Positions 54,335 through 64,000 of a stretch of DNA of 64,000 nucleotides are shown here, piece after piece (position 1 is the stretch's first letter; each line of letters opens with the position of its first letter). A model generated the notes under the pieces. That model saw only the letters and a program-made list of their open reading frames with translations, searched no databases and had not been told where the DNA came from. The DNA is from Toxonevra muliebris (taxonomy: Eukaryota; Arthropoda; Insecta; Diptera; Pallopteridae). The stretch spans positions 20,412,708 through 20,476,707 of the forward strand of contig OY829329.1 in the NCBI GenBank assembly GCA_963691655.1. The letters run 5' to 3'. The translations under genes and the position numbers were made by a program.

Positions 54335-56690
54335 AGTTTAAAAACCTTAAGGTTTGGTTTTTGAACTTTTATAAGTAGGCCAGACCTAAAAACAAATAAA
54401 AAACTAAAATGAGTCCTTTCTGCACTCGTCACATAATGTGATAACATACTTTACTTCATTATAAAAGTTTACGTTTTTTTGTTCCAAAACGTACAACGAT
54501 GGGTTTTTTAAATTTTCTATCTTGAATGCAATTTCTTCGCATTATTTTATAATTTCAATTAGGAAAGAACAAGCTATAAAATAAAATCTGCAATAAAACA
54601 TTAAAATAAATAACAATTGTTGATATGTTCCACCTTTCCATTGATATGTATACTATTCCACTTTTGGTATAGAAATTATGTGCTGCATACTTTTAGGCTT
54701 GAAGTAAAATATATATGTAGTAAAACACAAATTATTACTGAATTATTACTAATTATTCTGAAATTTTTGTGGTTGAGAGTCGGAGCTGCAGATCATTTCC
54801 CTACATAAACTGATGGGTGCCAATTTAATTGATTCAACGGGTCATATGGGCATATACCCACTTCCTTCATCAACTGATGGCTTCAATATTAAAGAAGGCA
54901 GCTTATTGAATGCTACTTTGAACAATATTATGGAAATAATAGAACAATATTGGTATTCCCATAAGCCAAACAAATTTTGAATATTCTTTGTTTGCTTGTA
55001 AACATTGTAAAACGAAAATCACAAAATTCATATTGAAAATTTATGCATACCACTAAACATTTGAATGGTTTTTATAACATCAATAAAAATGAATAAAACT
55101 TTACTCTTTCCACTCCTTTCTTCATTTTTTTTATTTTTTTTTTTATTTTCCTGCTATGCTTTTGTTAAAATTTAGTCAAGCATTATGCAAATATTTGTAT
55201 GTTAAACACCAACCAAAACAATGAATTTTCATTGTAATAATAGTGGCTAAAAAAAATATGCAAGAATAAAAATATAGTAAACCACATGGAAGCGTTAAAA
55301 ACTCAGCAGGGTAGAGTTTTATTTTGTATACTTAATTTGGTTGAGACTAATGTAGAAATTTAAAAATTCAAGCATTTTTTTTTTTTTTTACATTAAATTG
55401 GCAATTATGAAAAGTTTCTAAAAAATAAAAATTAATTTTAAATGCTTTAACTTATGCTTTTAAATTTTGATTAAATCATTTAAATATCAAAATTCATTCT
55501 TAATATATTTAATTCTCTTTAAACACTTCAAATCAATTTATAATGCAATAAAAATGTTCTTCAATTTAAACTATTTATACTAAAAAAAAAAAACGAACAA
55601 ATAAAAATCCCTCAAAGTAAATTTAACCTAAATCCTTGACAATATTTACTTAATGAACCCCTATCAAATTTCAAAACCAATGAACCATTTTGGGTTAGTT
55701 CCCTTTTTCCTTCGATTATGATGGAAAGTTTGTTTTTTTTTTGTAGGTTTTGAAAACACACAAGCAAAAGGAAAATGATTTCCTATACGAAAAAACAAAA
55801 ATCATACGTTCCATTTCATTTGAACACATAAATAAAACAATTTAAATCAAGACATTTACTTAGTATGTAGAATGCACACATACATACATACATATATACA
55901 TGTGAAGGAATATCGAAATATGTAGATATCCTGTATGGTATATGTTTGTGTATGTTTAAGTCCATAAAAGAAATTGTAAGTCAACCGTTGCAAAATTTAT
56001 GTGAAATTCATATAACTAAATATATATAAATGTATATATGAAAGTTTAACTTGTTATACATATGTATTGCATGTATGTATATAATTTTTGTGGGTATTTT
56101 GTGTTCTGTCAATTGAAACCTTCTTTGCTTTAGTTGAAATGGAGAATTGGAATGTTTGCTCCATGGAAATCATACTTGAGAAATAGTATTTATGTAGCAA
56201 AAGGTAAACTCTTAATGCTTTGCCAAAGTAATATAATGAAGCTGAAAAGAAATCGTAATATTTTTGACCTTTTCTTTTTAGCTTAAACAGAAACTTTAAA
56301 ATCATATAATTTAAGCTGATTTCATGGCGAACATCATCGTCATCATCGACATCAGCATTATGTTGGGTCTTTAACTTTTTATGATTGAGTTGTTTCCTTT
56401 CATTCGAAAAGAGAAAATTACATAAATATATTATGAATCATTTATGTAAGCATGTAAGCTTTTTAAGGGTACCATTGATGTTTGAATCTTAAAGATATTT
56501 TTTACATACCATGTGAAGTATTAATTTATACATAGAATAGAATCAATCAATTTTTAAAATGTTTTAATTTACGAAATAAGATTATAAACGTTTCATATAA
56601 ATATATTTAGGTATTATGAAAAGGTTTATAAATGAAATTTTATATGGGGTTCGGGTTTGATCATTACCTTTTTGTAGATGTGAATTTTTG
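54335..56690. other. AT-rich spacer without recognised gene
   Basis: Contains ACATACATA-type microsatellite patches at about 55878-55905. No gene. Confidence 0.4.
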
Positions 56691-56739
56691 TCGGTCTGGC
56701 AGCACTGTTGGTTTCATCGTAAGAACCGGAGAACAGAAT

Positions 56740-58656
56740 CAGAGACAGAACAGAATCAAAGCGTTTGTCGACAACTGAGAGCACGTACGAAATGAAACGT
56801 TTGGCGATTGTCGAAAAAATAAACGTCACTTTTTGTTTTGCGGTTTTTTTTTTTATTTGCACTCGCAGCAATAACAAAAATTATTATGTTTGAAGAATTG
56901 GAGTCAATCGTGATTATTATTAAAATAATGTAAATTGTTTATTTGGTGTATCAAATATATGAGTTGCTGGATACGTCATACAGGAGATCAAGGCCGTATT
57001 TAGGGGGGAGGTTTTGGGGGTTCTGACCCCCCCCGAAATGTGGAAACTTTATTCTAATTTTAGAGATTAATTGCCAATGGATGGAAAAAAAGTCATTTAT
57101 TTAACGATATTTTTTATTTCCATCGGTTTTTTTTCTAAAAAGTCAAAAAAAATTTATTTGAAATCTTACTTACACTATGCGATCAAATCCGATTTGTTTT
57201 CTTCGACATGAGGTTTGACTACGGAATCAAAAAGAGAAGGTGATACTGAGCACTCCTGCGTTCATAGTTTTTCTAGGTCAGTAACTGTTTTTGATTTAAA
57301 GTTTCGTCCTTAATCAGTTTGAAAATTTTAAAAATTAATAAAAAATAGAAAAAATTATCGGATCCTTGTAAAATTAGACTTGCTTGAACCCCATTTTTTT
57401 TCCTAAAACGTGACGTTATGGGAAGTTTTTGACCTCAGATTCGTGTTCAACGTGAAAAGTTCTTTCACAAAAACTCCATCTTATTAGCAAAACCCATGCA
57501 GTTCAGGAGACAATCTTAAAATATAATTATTTTTTAACGCATTATTGGTCAGAGCACCACGAAAGATCTCGACCTCATTCCTTATCATTGATAATGGCTC
57601 AAATTCCCAATGATGATCATTTGAAAAAATGAGCCTCTACTATTTTTGGTAATTTTTATTTTTTTGAGGTTGGGTACATCATCAGTAGTGGGTAGTCAAT
57701 GAGCTAATGAAATTATGTCCTTCACGATAAAAAAAAATGCATTTGATTGCACATTGAATAATATTTATTTCAAAAAATTTAATTTGATTATTCTGTGAAT
57801 TTTTTGTCACTTTTGGCCATTTTTTTGAGGTTAAGATTAAAAAAAAATTGGAAAATTTTTCCTAAAATTTTAATTTTATAAGGTCCATCAAATGTATCAT
57901 CGATTTAATTTATTGTATTTAAAAATCAGTTTGATAAAAATTATTTATGAATATTTTCTTCGATTGAAAACCGCCCCCCCCCCGAAAAAAATTTCTAGCT
58001 ACGGCCCTGCAGGAGATGATGGGTTCGCCCAGTGACTCTCCCGCGAGAAAAACGTTTTTTTCAATAACTGTATGAAGCAACGGGAATCGATATACAAATA
58101 TCATTTTTTTTTTCAAGCTTCCTCTTTTTTAATTACATTTTTGTAATTTGGGGATTTTAAATTGAACAAGACATCAAAATTTTTTAAATTAATTTTTCAT
58201 CTACAGCGTTTTTGAATTCCAACAAATAAAACAGAAGATACTAAACAGTGCAGAAAATAACACTGAACATGCCCGAGTCTCCAGCTTAATAGTTTTTCTC
58301 AGAGCTTCTGTAGTTTTTCTTCAAGTAATAAATTCAACAGCTTAAATGTTTCAACGCTCATCCTTGATTCCGATTGCGGTTGAGAACCCACTATCTTCTG
58401 TTTAATAAATCCAGCAACTCATATATTTGATACACCAAATAAACACTATATCCTATTTTAATAATAATCACAATTAACCTCAAATCTTTTAACATAATTA
58501 TCTTCACTTCATTTTATTGTTGCGAAGGCAAAACATAACGGAAAACAAAAACCGCGAAACAAAAAGTGACGTTTAATTTGTCGACAATCGACAAACGCTT
58601 CATTTCGTACGTGTTCTTAACTAAGCGACAAACGCTTTGATTCTTCTCTGTCTCTG
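56740..58656. mobile_element. Long inverted-repeat (foldback-like) element, interrupted
   Basis: The left arm at 56740-56970 and the right arm at 58411-58656 are inverted copies of about 230-245 bp. They share AATCAAAGCGTTTGTCG, AAACGTCACTTTTTGTTT and TTTGGTGTATCAAATATATG. The unique middle is about 410 bp once the inserted hAT-type element (56989-58009) and its duplicated 8 bp are removed. No transposase frame. Exact outer ends and target site were not found. Confidence 0.75.
56989..58009. mobile_element. hAT-type non-autonomous element, 1021 bp, with 8-bp TSD
   Basis: The perfect 8-bp duplication CAGGAGAT flanks it (56981-56988 and 58010-58017). The ends are CAAGGCCGTATTTAGGGG and, reverse-complemented at the right, CAGGGCCGTAGCTAGAAA, followed inward by G-rich/C-rich runs. 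C-A-G-G-GCCG ends with 8-bp duplications fit the hAT superfamily. No transposase frame is left. Confidence 0.82.
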
Positions 58657-58790
58657 AGAGAAATCATTGAGTACATAAGCCGACGTTAACGGCTCTGCCC
58701 GATCCCCATAGTGCCTGGTTATATTGGTCCTCGGTGTTCGACGAACACAAAACATTTTCTCCCGCGCTCGGTCGAGGTAGTTACATTCAG

Positions 58791-58859
58791 CTCGTTGCAG
58801 AGTAGCTTTTTGTCAAAATATACTCGATCGCTTAATACTATTTTGTATGTAATGATACT
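58791..58859 (+). repeat. 69-bp dispersed repeat, copy 2
   Basis: Partner of 35905-35973. It is followed by GCATGCTCGGTGTCGG. Confidence 0.6.
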
Positions 58860-58864
58860 GTTTT

Positions 58865-60560
58865 GTAATATTACTCATTGCCACCCTGAATACTCGGCAT
58901 GCTCGGTGTCGGTTTACAATTCTGATAAAAAGCTAAACCGAGTCGTATTCCACGACAGACCTGACTACTATTTTAAATAAACGACTTTACCATTCATAAT
59001 TCAATTATACTTAAACGATTTAAAGCACGACAATTTTCTACTGAAAATGTGCAAGCTTATTAGATTTGCAGTTAGTAAAAATATGCGACAATTTGAAATT
59101 TCATACACAAACAATTTAATTCGCCATATACAACTTAACTTTATGCCACCCTCATACCCACACTCTCAAACAAATAAAATTCTAACATCCCTCAGCGAAT
59201 TCATCCCTCTATCTTATAAAATTTGTTATTGCTTGCATACTTTGATAACCTACTGACAGTTATTTATATAATATTTCAAACATTCGCTTTTCACTCTCTC
59301 CTCCCCTCCGTCTGCGATGCGATGAGTAAATTTCAACATTTCTGCCAAATCAATTGATTTCTGTTCGATTTGATTTCTTTATGACTTGATTTTGTTTTGT
59401 ATGTCAAACGTAAATGTCAAGACCGTTGACAGCGACGTCATGTCATACCAATAAATTGTATTGACTCATATTTTTACTACATATATTCCAGTGGGGGTTG
59501 GTGGTGGTGGCGAGAGCGGCAGCACGCGTTATGTTGTGAGGGCGCAAATTTACTGTATTAAATTTCATTGAGATTTGCCCTAAAAGATTTTTTTTTTTTT
59601 TTGCAAAATATTTTGTCTTTGAATTTAATCCATACATATACACAAATATATATTGCAGACACACATACATATAAATAACCTCAAGTGGGGTTAATACACG
59701 TATGTGTTTGTGTATGTACATATGTATGTAATGTTTCTTACCCCCTCTTCTTATTGTAGTGACATTTTGTTGTTGTTGTATTGTATGTGTTTATTTGTAT
59801 ATTTGTTACTCTATTTATATTAAAGAAGAAGCTAAATTTTAGCCTTGATTGTTAAGAATGTAAACCTATTTTCTCTTGTTGTATTCTGTGTTTATTTATT
59901 TGCAAGCGTGTGTGTGTGTGTGTGTGTCAGTGTTTGTGTATTATTTAGGAAGTGAAATGTATTTTATTGATTTTCAGCTTTTGCTCTATTTTGGGATTTA
60001 TGCACACATGTATTCTTCCTTCATTGTTGTAAGTATGTTCTGAGATTAGATTCCTAACAAATTGATATACTCGTTATGCTCAAATAAATAAATATGTTTG
60101 GAAGTAGAAGTATCTATTCTGCGGATGAGTCATATATTAGAAAAGGATAAAATTAGAAAGGAGAGCATAAATTTTCTGCGAAATCAATTGGAAATATAGA
60201 TTTCTTTAATTTTCTAAATAAGTAAATCTATCGATTAGTTTTCTTAAGGAATGGTTGAAGGACTGTGAATATTTGTTGCACGAGAAGCCTTTCCAATGGC
60301 ATTTGGCCCATGCTTGAATGCTTTGCTCAACCATTTGCAAGCTAAAATGCAATAGGCATTAATATGACACTTGCTGGGGTGTTGATGCCATTTACTATTC
60401 CTACACGACTAGCAAAAAAAGTTTTAAATTTTTTTAAAACGATGACATAAACACACTCCAAATTCGTTAGAAGCTTTCAATGCATTTTGCGAAAAACGAT
60501 TATTTAACCGAATTGAAAAATCAAAACCGTTTTACTATTTTTATAAACACACTATCAGTA
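58865..60560. other. Spacer without recognised gene
   Basis: A GT microsatellite lies at about 59907-59926 and a TACATA-rich patch at 59630-59740. No coding signature. Confidence 0.4.
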
Positions 60561-60569
60561 TTCACCAAG

Positions 60570-62690
60570 GAGACTCTTTAACAAGGCTAAGCTAAGACGA
60601 CTAGAAGAGGATTATAAGGACAGTTTTAATAAATACAAAAGTAGAATTAAGGCTGCAAACTCTTTGCAGCAGTTCTGTAGAAACATAGAGACTATAAATG
60701 AGGCATCAAGACTTCTAAAAATACTGTCTTGGAACTACTACAGTTTTCGGCAATATTCAGAAAGTAGATGGCTCATGAACTCTTGAGGTTCTGATGAAGA
60801 CACACTTTCCTGGTTACACGGACATGGCCGCCATCGAAAGTAAGTCTTGGACATCGTGGATAGGGAAAAAGTCCTCTGGGCGATAAGTTCACTAAACACG
60901 CTAAAATCAGCGGACCGGATGCAATTTTACCAGCCATGCAACAACTTTTAGTGGAAATCTTTTCAAGATGTCTAACAGATAAGTATGTGCCAAAGATTTG
61001 GAGAGAGGGTGGTTTTCATTCCAAAAGCAGGAAAACTAAATCAGTTTACTGCAAAAGATTATAGGCCGATAAGTATCTCATCGTTAATTTTTTAAAACAC
61101 TTGAGAGCCTAATTGACATGTATAGACATCGCGCAGCACACATACCGCAAACGTAGGTACCATTGAGAAGTCATTCGATTTTAAAGGATACACTTTAATA
61201 GGTTTCCTTGACATTGAAGGAGCTTTCAATAATGTAAACACGGAAGCCATCTATAAGGCGTTGACAGATCATGGAGTTAAGGATTTCATAGTGGCATGAA
61301 TGGAAACAATGCTGAGAGGCAGAGCCATTAACGGTGCGGTGGGTAATGGCTATGTGAGCATGAGGACTACAAGAAGAACCCCGCGAGGAGGGATGTTGTC
61401 ACACATCTTATGGCTCCTAGTAGTTACTGAGATTCTACGAACCTTCAAGAAAAAGAGAACGAGGATTATAGTCTACGCTCACGACGTAGCAATATTAATC
61501 CCTGGCAAATTCTTGTCGACGATTAGAGAGCTTATGGAATCAGCACTGGGGAAATTTCCGACTGAGTCAGACGGAACGGTTTAGCAGTTAATCCTGCTAA
61601 GACTGAGCTAATATAAAACAAAAATACCTAACTTTTCCTTACCAAAGCTAAATGGAGTGACACTGAATCGCTCTTCAAAAGCAAAGTATCTCTGCACCAT
61701 TCTGGATTCAAAACTAAATTCGAGAAGGAATATCGAAGAGATAACGAAGAAGGGACTGCCTGCATACTATACCTGTAAAAGGACCATTGGGAAAAGATGG
61801 GGATTGTCACCGTACGTTATTCATGGAATGATCTCAACATTCGTGCACCTCAAAAAGGTCTGAATATGATATTTCATCTTTTACCGTTACGGGTGTTTGT
61901 TCAAGGCTGTGCCGCAGAAGGAGCTTTCATGCTAAGAGAATCCAACGTGTGGAGATCAGCAAACAATGTACACTCTACAATTTTGATTGCGATGAAGCGG
62001 AGGGGTCAAAATGGAATCAAAGCTGACTTAGATGTAGCCACGGATTATATAACTTCAAATTTGGGTTTTATTACTAAAATTCCAACTCTATATCCAACCA
62101 GGCAAGACTGGGAGTTTGGTTCGGTAACAGGTACTGCTGGTGTTACCATCTTTACCGATGGCTCAAAAATGGAGAATGGAGCTGGAGCAGGTCTCTACTC
62201 CGAAGACTTGCAGTTAAGGCGGTCGTATCGTCTTCCTAATAGCAGCAGCATTTTTCAGGCAGAGGTTTTTGCTATTGAGAAAGCAGTTCGACTTCTACAA
62301 AACAATGCTATTCGGACTTCAAAAATCACTATCTTTACAGACAGTCAGGCTGCAGTGAAGGCAATAGAATCCGAAATAGTTAAATCAGAGATTGTTCTAA
62401 AGAAATGTCGTGCTTCAATGATGGTCATTGAGCACCACAACGTCACTCTCTGCTGGATTCCTGGACATAGCTATATTAAAGGGAATGAAATAGCAGATGA
62501 TATGGCCAGAAGAGGGTATGAAATGGACATAAACGAGACGGAGATCTCTATACAATCTCCGATGTGTGAACTATTTATGAGAATAGGCGATTACACCATC
62601 GCGGTGTCAAGTGACGCTTGGACTAACCTAAATGACTGTGAAGTTTCATGGGCCCCATGGCTAAGGTTAGATAGGAGCTAAAATTTTGTA
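60570..62690 (+). mobile_element. LINE 3' half: reverse transcriptase and RNase H
   Basis: It opens in the pre-RT linker (KLRRLEEDYKDSFNKYKSRI). RT follows: GFLDIEGAFNNVNTEAIYKA near 61200 (motif A), ALTDHGVKDFIVA, TRRTPRGGMLSHILW (motif B), and YAHDVAILIPG at about 61472-61505, where the catalytic YADD has become YAHD. Thumb residues ILDSKLNSRRNIEEITKKGL come next. The frame from 61797 keeps an intact-looking RNase H: TIFTDGSKMENGAGAGLYSE, FQAEVFAIEKAVRLL, ITIFTDSQAAVKAIESEI and CWIPGHSYIKGNEIADDMAR. Several stops lie upstream. The RNase H layout suits I/LOA-type LINEs. Confidence 0.88.
61797..62681 (+). pseudogene. LINE ORF2 C-terminal fragment with RNase H domain
   Basis: A 294-codon open frame. 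The RNase H catalytic set appears complete: Asp in FTDGSK, Glu in FQAEVFAIEKA, Asp in FTDSQAA, and the late Asp in NEIADDMA. It is the only long uninterrupted piece of this LINE. It has no start of its own and is a fragment of a dead ORF2 and not a host gene. Confidence 0.75.
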
Positions 62691-62829
62691 TTTATTTTTG
62701 TGGTTAGAAGTCTACGTGCTTAGAAGAAATTGAATGAGCTAACAGAGCTCGGTTTGATTAGCGGGCGACGGAAGTGAAATAAAAACAAATTAGAAGGTGA
62801 GTATTTTAAGTAAACATAATGAATAAATA

Positions 62830-64000
62830 AGGAGTGAGATCGAAAAAATCTTAACATATATATAACTCAATAATTTTTAAACGGTTGATCTTAGAGATTT
62901 GATTTTTTTTTTATTTTATTGATAATACAAATTACAGAAAAATATAACTTTTATAGTTTTAACCACTATTTATGAACTCGTGGACCTTTTTTCGTAAGCC
63001 TTCCATTAGAGACTTGATAGTGGTTTCAGACTTTTTTGGAACAGTTTGCCCATCTCCTTTTAAAATCTTCGATATTTTGGGACACCTTTTTTCTGCTCTT
63101 TAACTTTCTTTTCACAAGAGGCTAATATCTTTCCACTGGTCTTAGCTCCGGCCTCTCTTGGTACAAAAACTATGTTATTACTTTGGTACCACTCCAGAGC
63201 TTTCTTGCCGTAGTGACATGATGCCAAATCGGACCAAAAATATGTGGACACATTGTGCTCTCTTATGAAAGGAAGAAGTATTTTTTTCAAACATTCTTTG
63301 ATGTATATTTCGGTATTTATAGAGCCCACTGTAACAAATGACTTGCTTCTTTTGCTGCAACTGCATATAGCTTGCCATACCAGGAATTTTTTAGGAAATT
63401 TTTTCTGCTTTTGGATTCTAAATTGTTCTTCGACATTTCCTCGAGCATCAGCAACATAAAAATTTTGAGCCGGAAGCTGCGTAAAGTCTGCCAGTATATA
63501 CGTTTCGTCGTCCATTATACAACATGAATATTTTTGTATGAAATTCGATTTTAATTTCCGAGCCCTACTTTTGGCGTCTAAATTTCTTGTATCATTCTTT
63601 TTTGGAACTTTTTGGACTTTGTATGCTTTCAAGCCTGCATTGGCTTTAACTTTTCGCTAACCGGGCAGCTTTTCTACCAGATGTGTTTGGAGATCTTTTC
63701 AATATGCTTTCTATGTTCTTGGCTTTCCCAATATCATGTGGTCCTTGTTTACTTCCCGAACTAGGTTTCCTATCGATGGTCAAATTCTCCTGAAACTGTT
63801 TAATAACATTGGAAACAGTTTGACGGCAGACCTTCAATTCTTTGGCCAATTTTTTGTAGGACCAATTTGGATTCTTTTGAAATTTTTTAATCAAACTCAC
63901 AATAAATCAAGATGTTTGTCATTAAAAATCACAGCTGACATATTTTTCAAAGATAAATAGATCAAAGAAATTTTTAAATTTTACACCCAAAAAAAATTAT
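62830..64000 (-). mobile_element. ITmD37E-like transposon (right edge reaches the window end)
   Basis: The transposase lies on the minus strand in three pieces. MSAVIFNDKHLDLL (63940) breaks into VSLIKKFQKNPNWSYKKLAK with a helix-turn-helix (KELKVCRQTVSNVIKQF). After a shift near 63655 it continues KAYKVQKVPKK, MDDETYILADFTQLPAQNFY (first Asp), KFLVWQAICSCSKRS and TYFWSDLASCHYGKKALEWY (second Asp). The third catalytic block after FVPREA is replaced by unrelated residues. A relic of the same family is at 13.26 kb. No terminal repeat was assigned. Confidence 0.75.

Noticed and set aside
37035..64000. A second host gene downstream of the Beat gene
   Set aside because: No run of protein-like exons with splice sites could be assembled. 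All recognisable coding signatures in this part belong to transposons.

Overview
The window is AT-rich, intron-bearing nuclear DNA of an insect, most likely a higher dipteran. The anchor is a Beaten-path (Beat) family immunoglobulin gene, a family established from Drosophila and known from insects. The transposon mix (Tc1/mariner, ITmD37E-like, RTE-like and RNase-H-bearing LINEs, tRNA-derived SINEs) fits a TE-rich fly genome such as a tephritid. That genus-level guess is inference only.

Host genes. (1) A seven-exon Beat-family gene on the + strand spans 3335 to 36811. All splice sites are GT/AG, the reading frame is continuous over 367 codons, and a TATA-like box and poly(A) signals are visible. 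Intron 1 is about 22.5 kb and intron 5 about 6.9 kb; both are filled with transposons. (2) A single-exon gene for a bZIP-like protein with a Pro/Ser repeat lies antisense inside intron 1 (ATG at 7595, stop at 6006). It has its own TATA box and poly(A) signal. (3) Two weaker relics are a MADF-like coding fragment (about 4.3-4.8 kb, minus) and a frameshifted small ORF in intron 2 (28.2-28.5 kb, minus).

Region by region. 0-0.8 kb: Tc1 remnant. 3.3-36.8 kb: the Beat gene, with MITE-like palindromes (4.9, 7.8, 8.9, 21-22, 23, 26.9 and 27.5 kb), LINE relics (10-11.2, 12.1-12.8, 15.6-16.8, 20.4-20.9 and 23.7-25.3 kb), Tc1/ITmD37E relics (13.3, 15.1, 17.7 and 34.3 kb), a SINE family in two 312-bp copies with target-site duplications (TSDs) at 18.8 and 29.7 kb, a nearly intact mariner-type element at 30.9-32.2 kb, and a TTAA-flanked element hosting a second SINE family at 32.5-33.6 kb. 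37.2-37.7 kb: a tandem array carrying nine TATCGATA motifs, then a TTA microsatellite. 37.7-40.7 kb: LINE pieces, including a 5' half with ORF1 and endonuclease. 42.0-43.4 and 52.5-54.3 kb: two large blocks of the same 12-bp-type minisatellite in opposite orientations, with a third small locus at 45.0-45.9 kb. 46.9-48.7 kb: a Tc1 element with repeated inverted ends. 56.7-58.7 kb: a long inverted-repeat element interrupted by a hAT-type element with an 8-bp TSD. 60.6-62.7 kb: LINE reverse transcriptase plus RNase H. 62.9 kb to the end: ITmD37E-like transposase.

No host gene was recognised in the 27 kb downstream of the Beat gene. That stretch is intergenic or intronic sequence of a gene whose exons are not visible here. 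I did not find a convincing new multi-gene system. The most unusual features are the inverted minisatellite blocks, the TATCGATA array just past the Beat poly(A) sites, two poly-G runs of exactly 23 G inside one LINE relic, and the antisense bZIP-like gene nested in the Beat intron.
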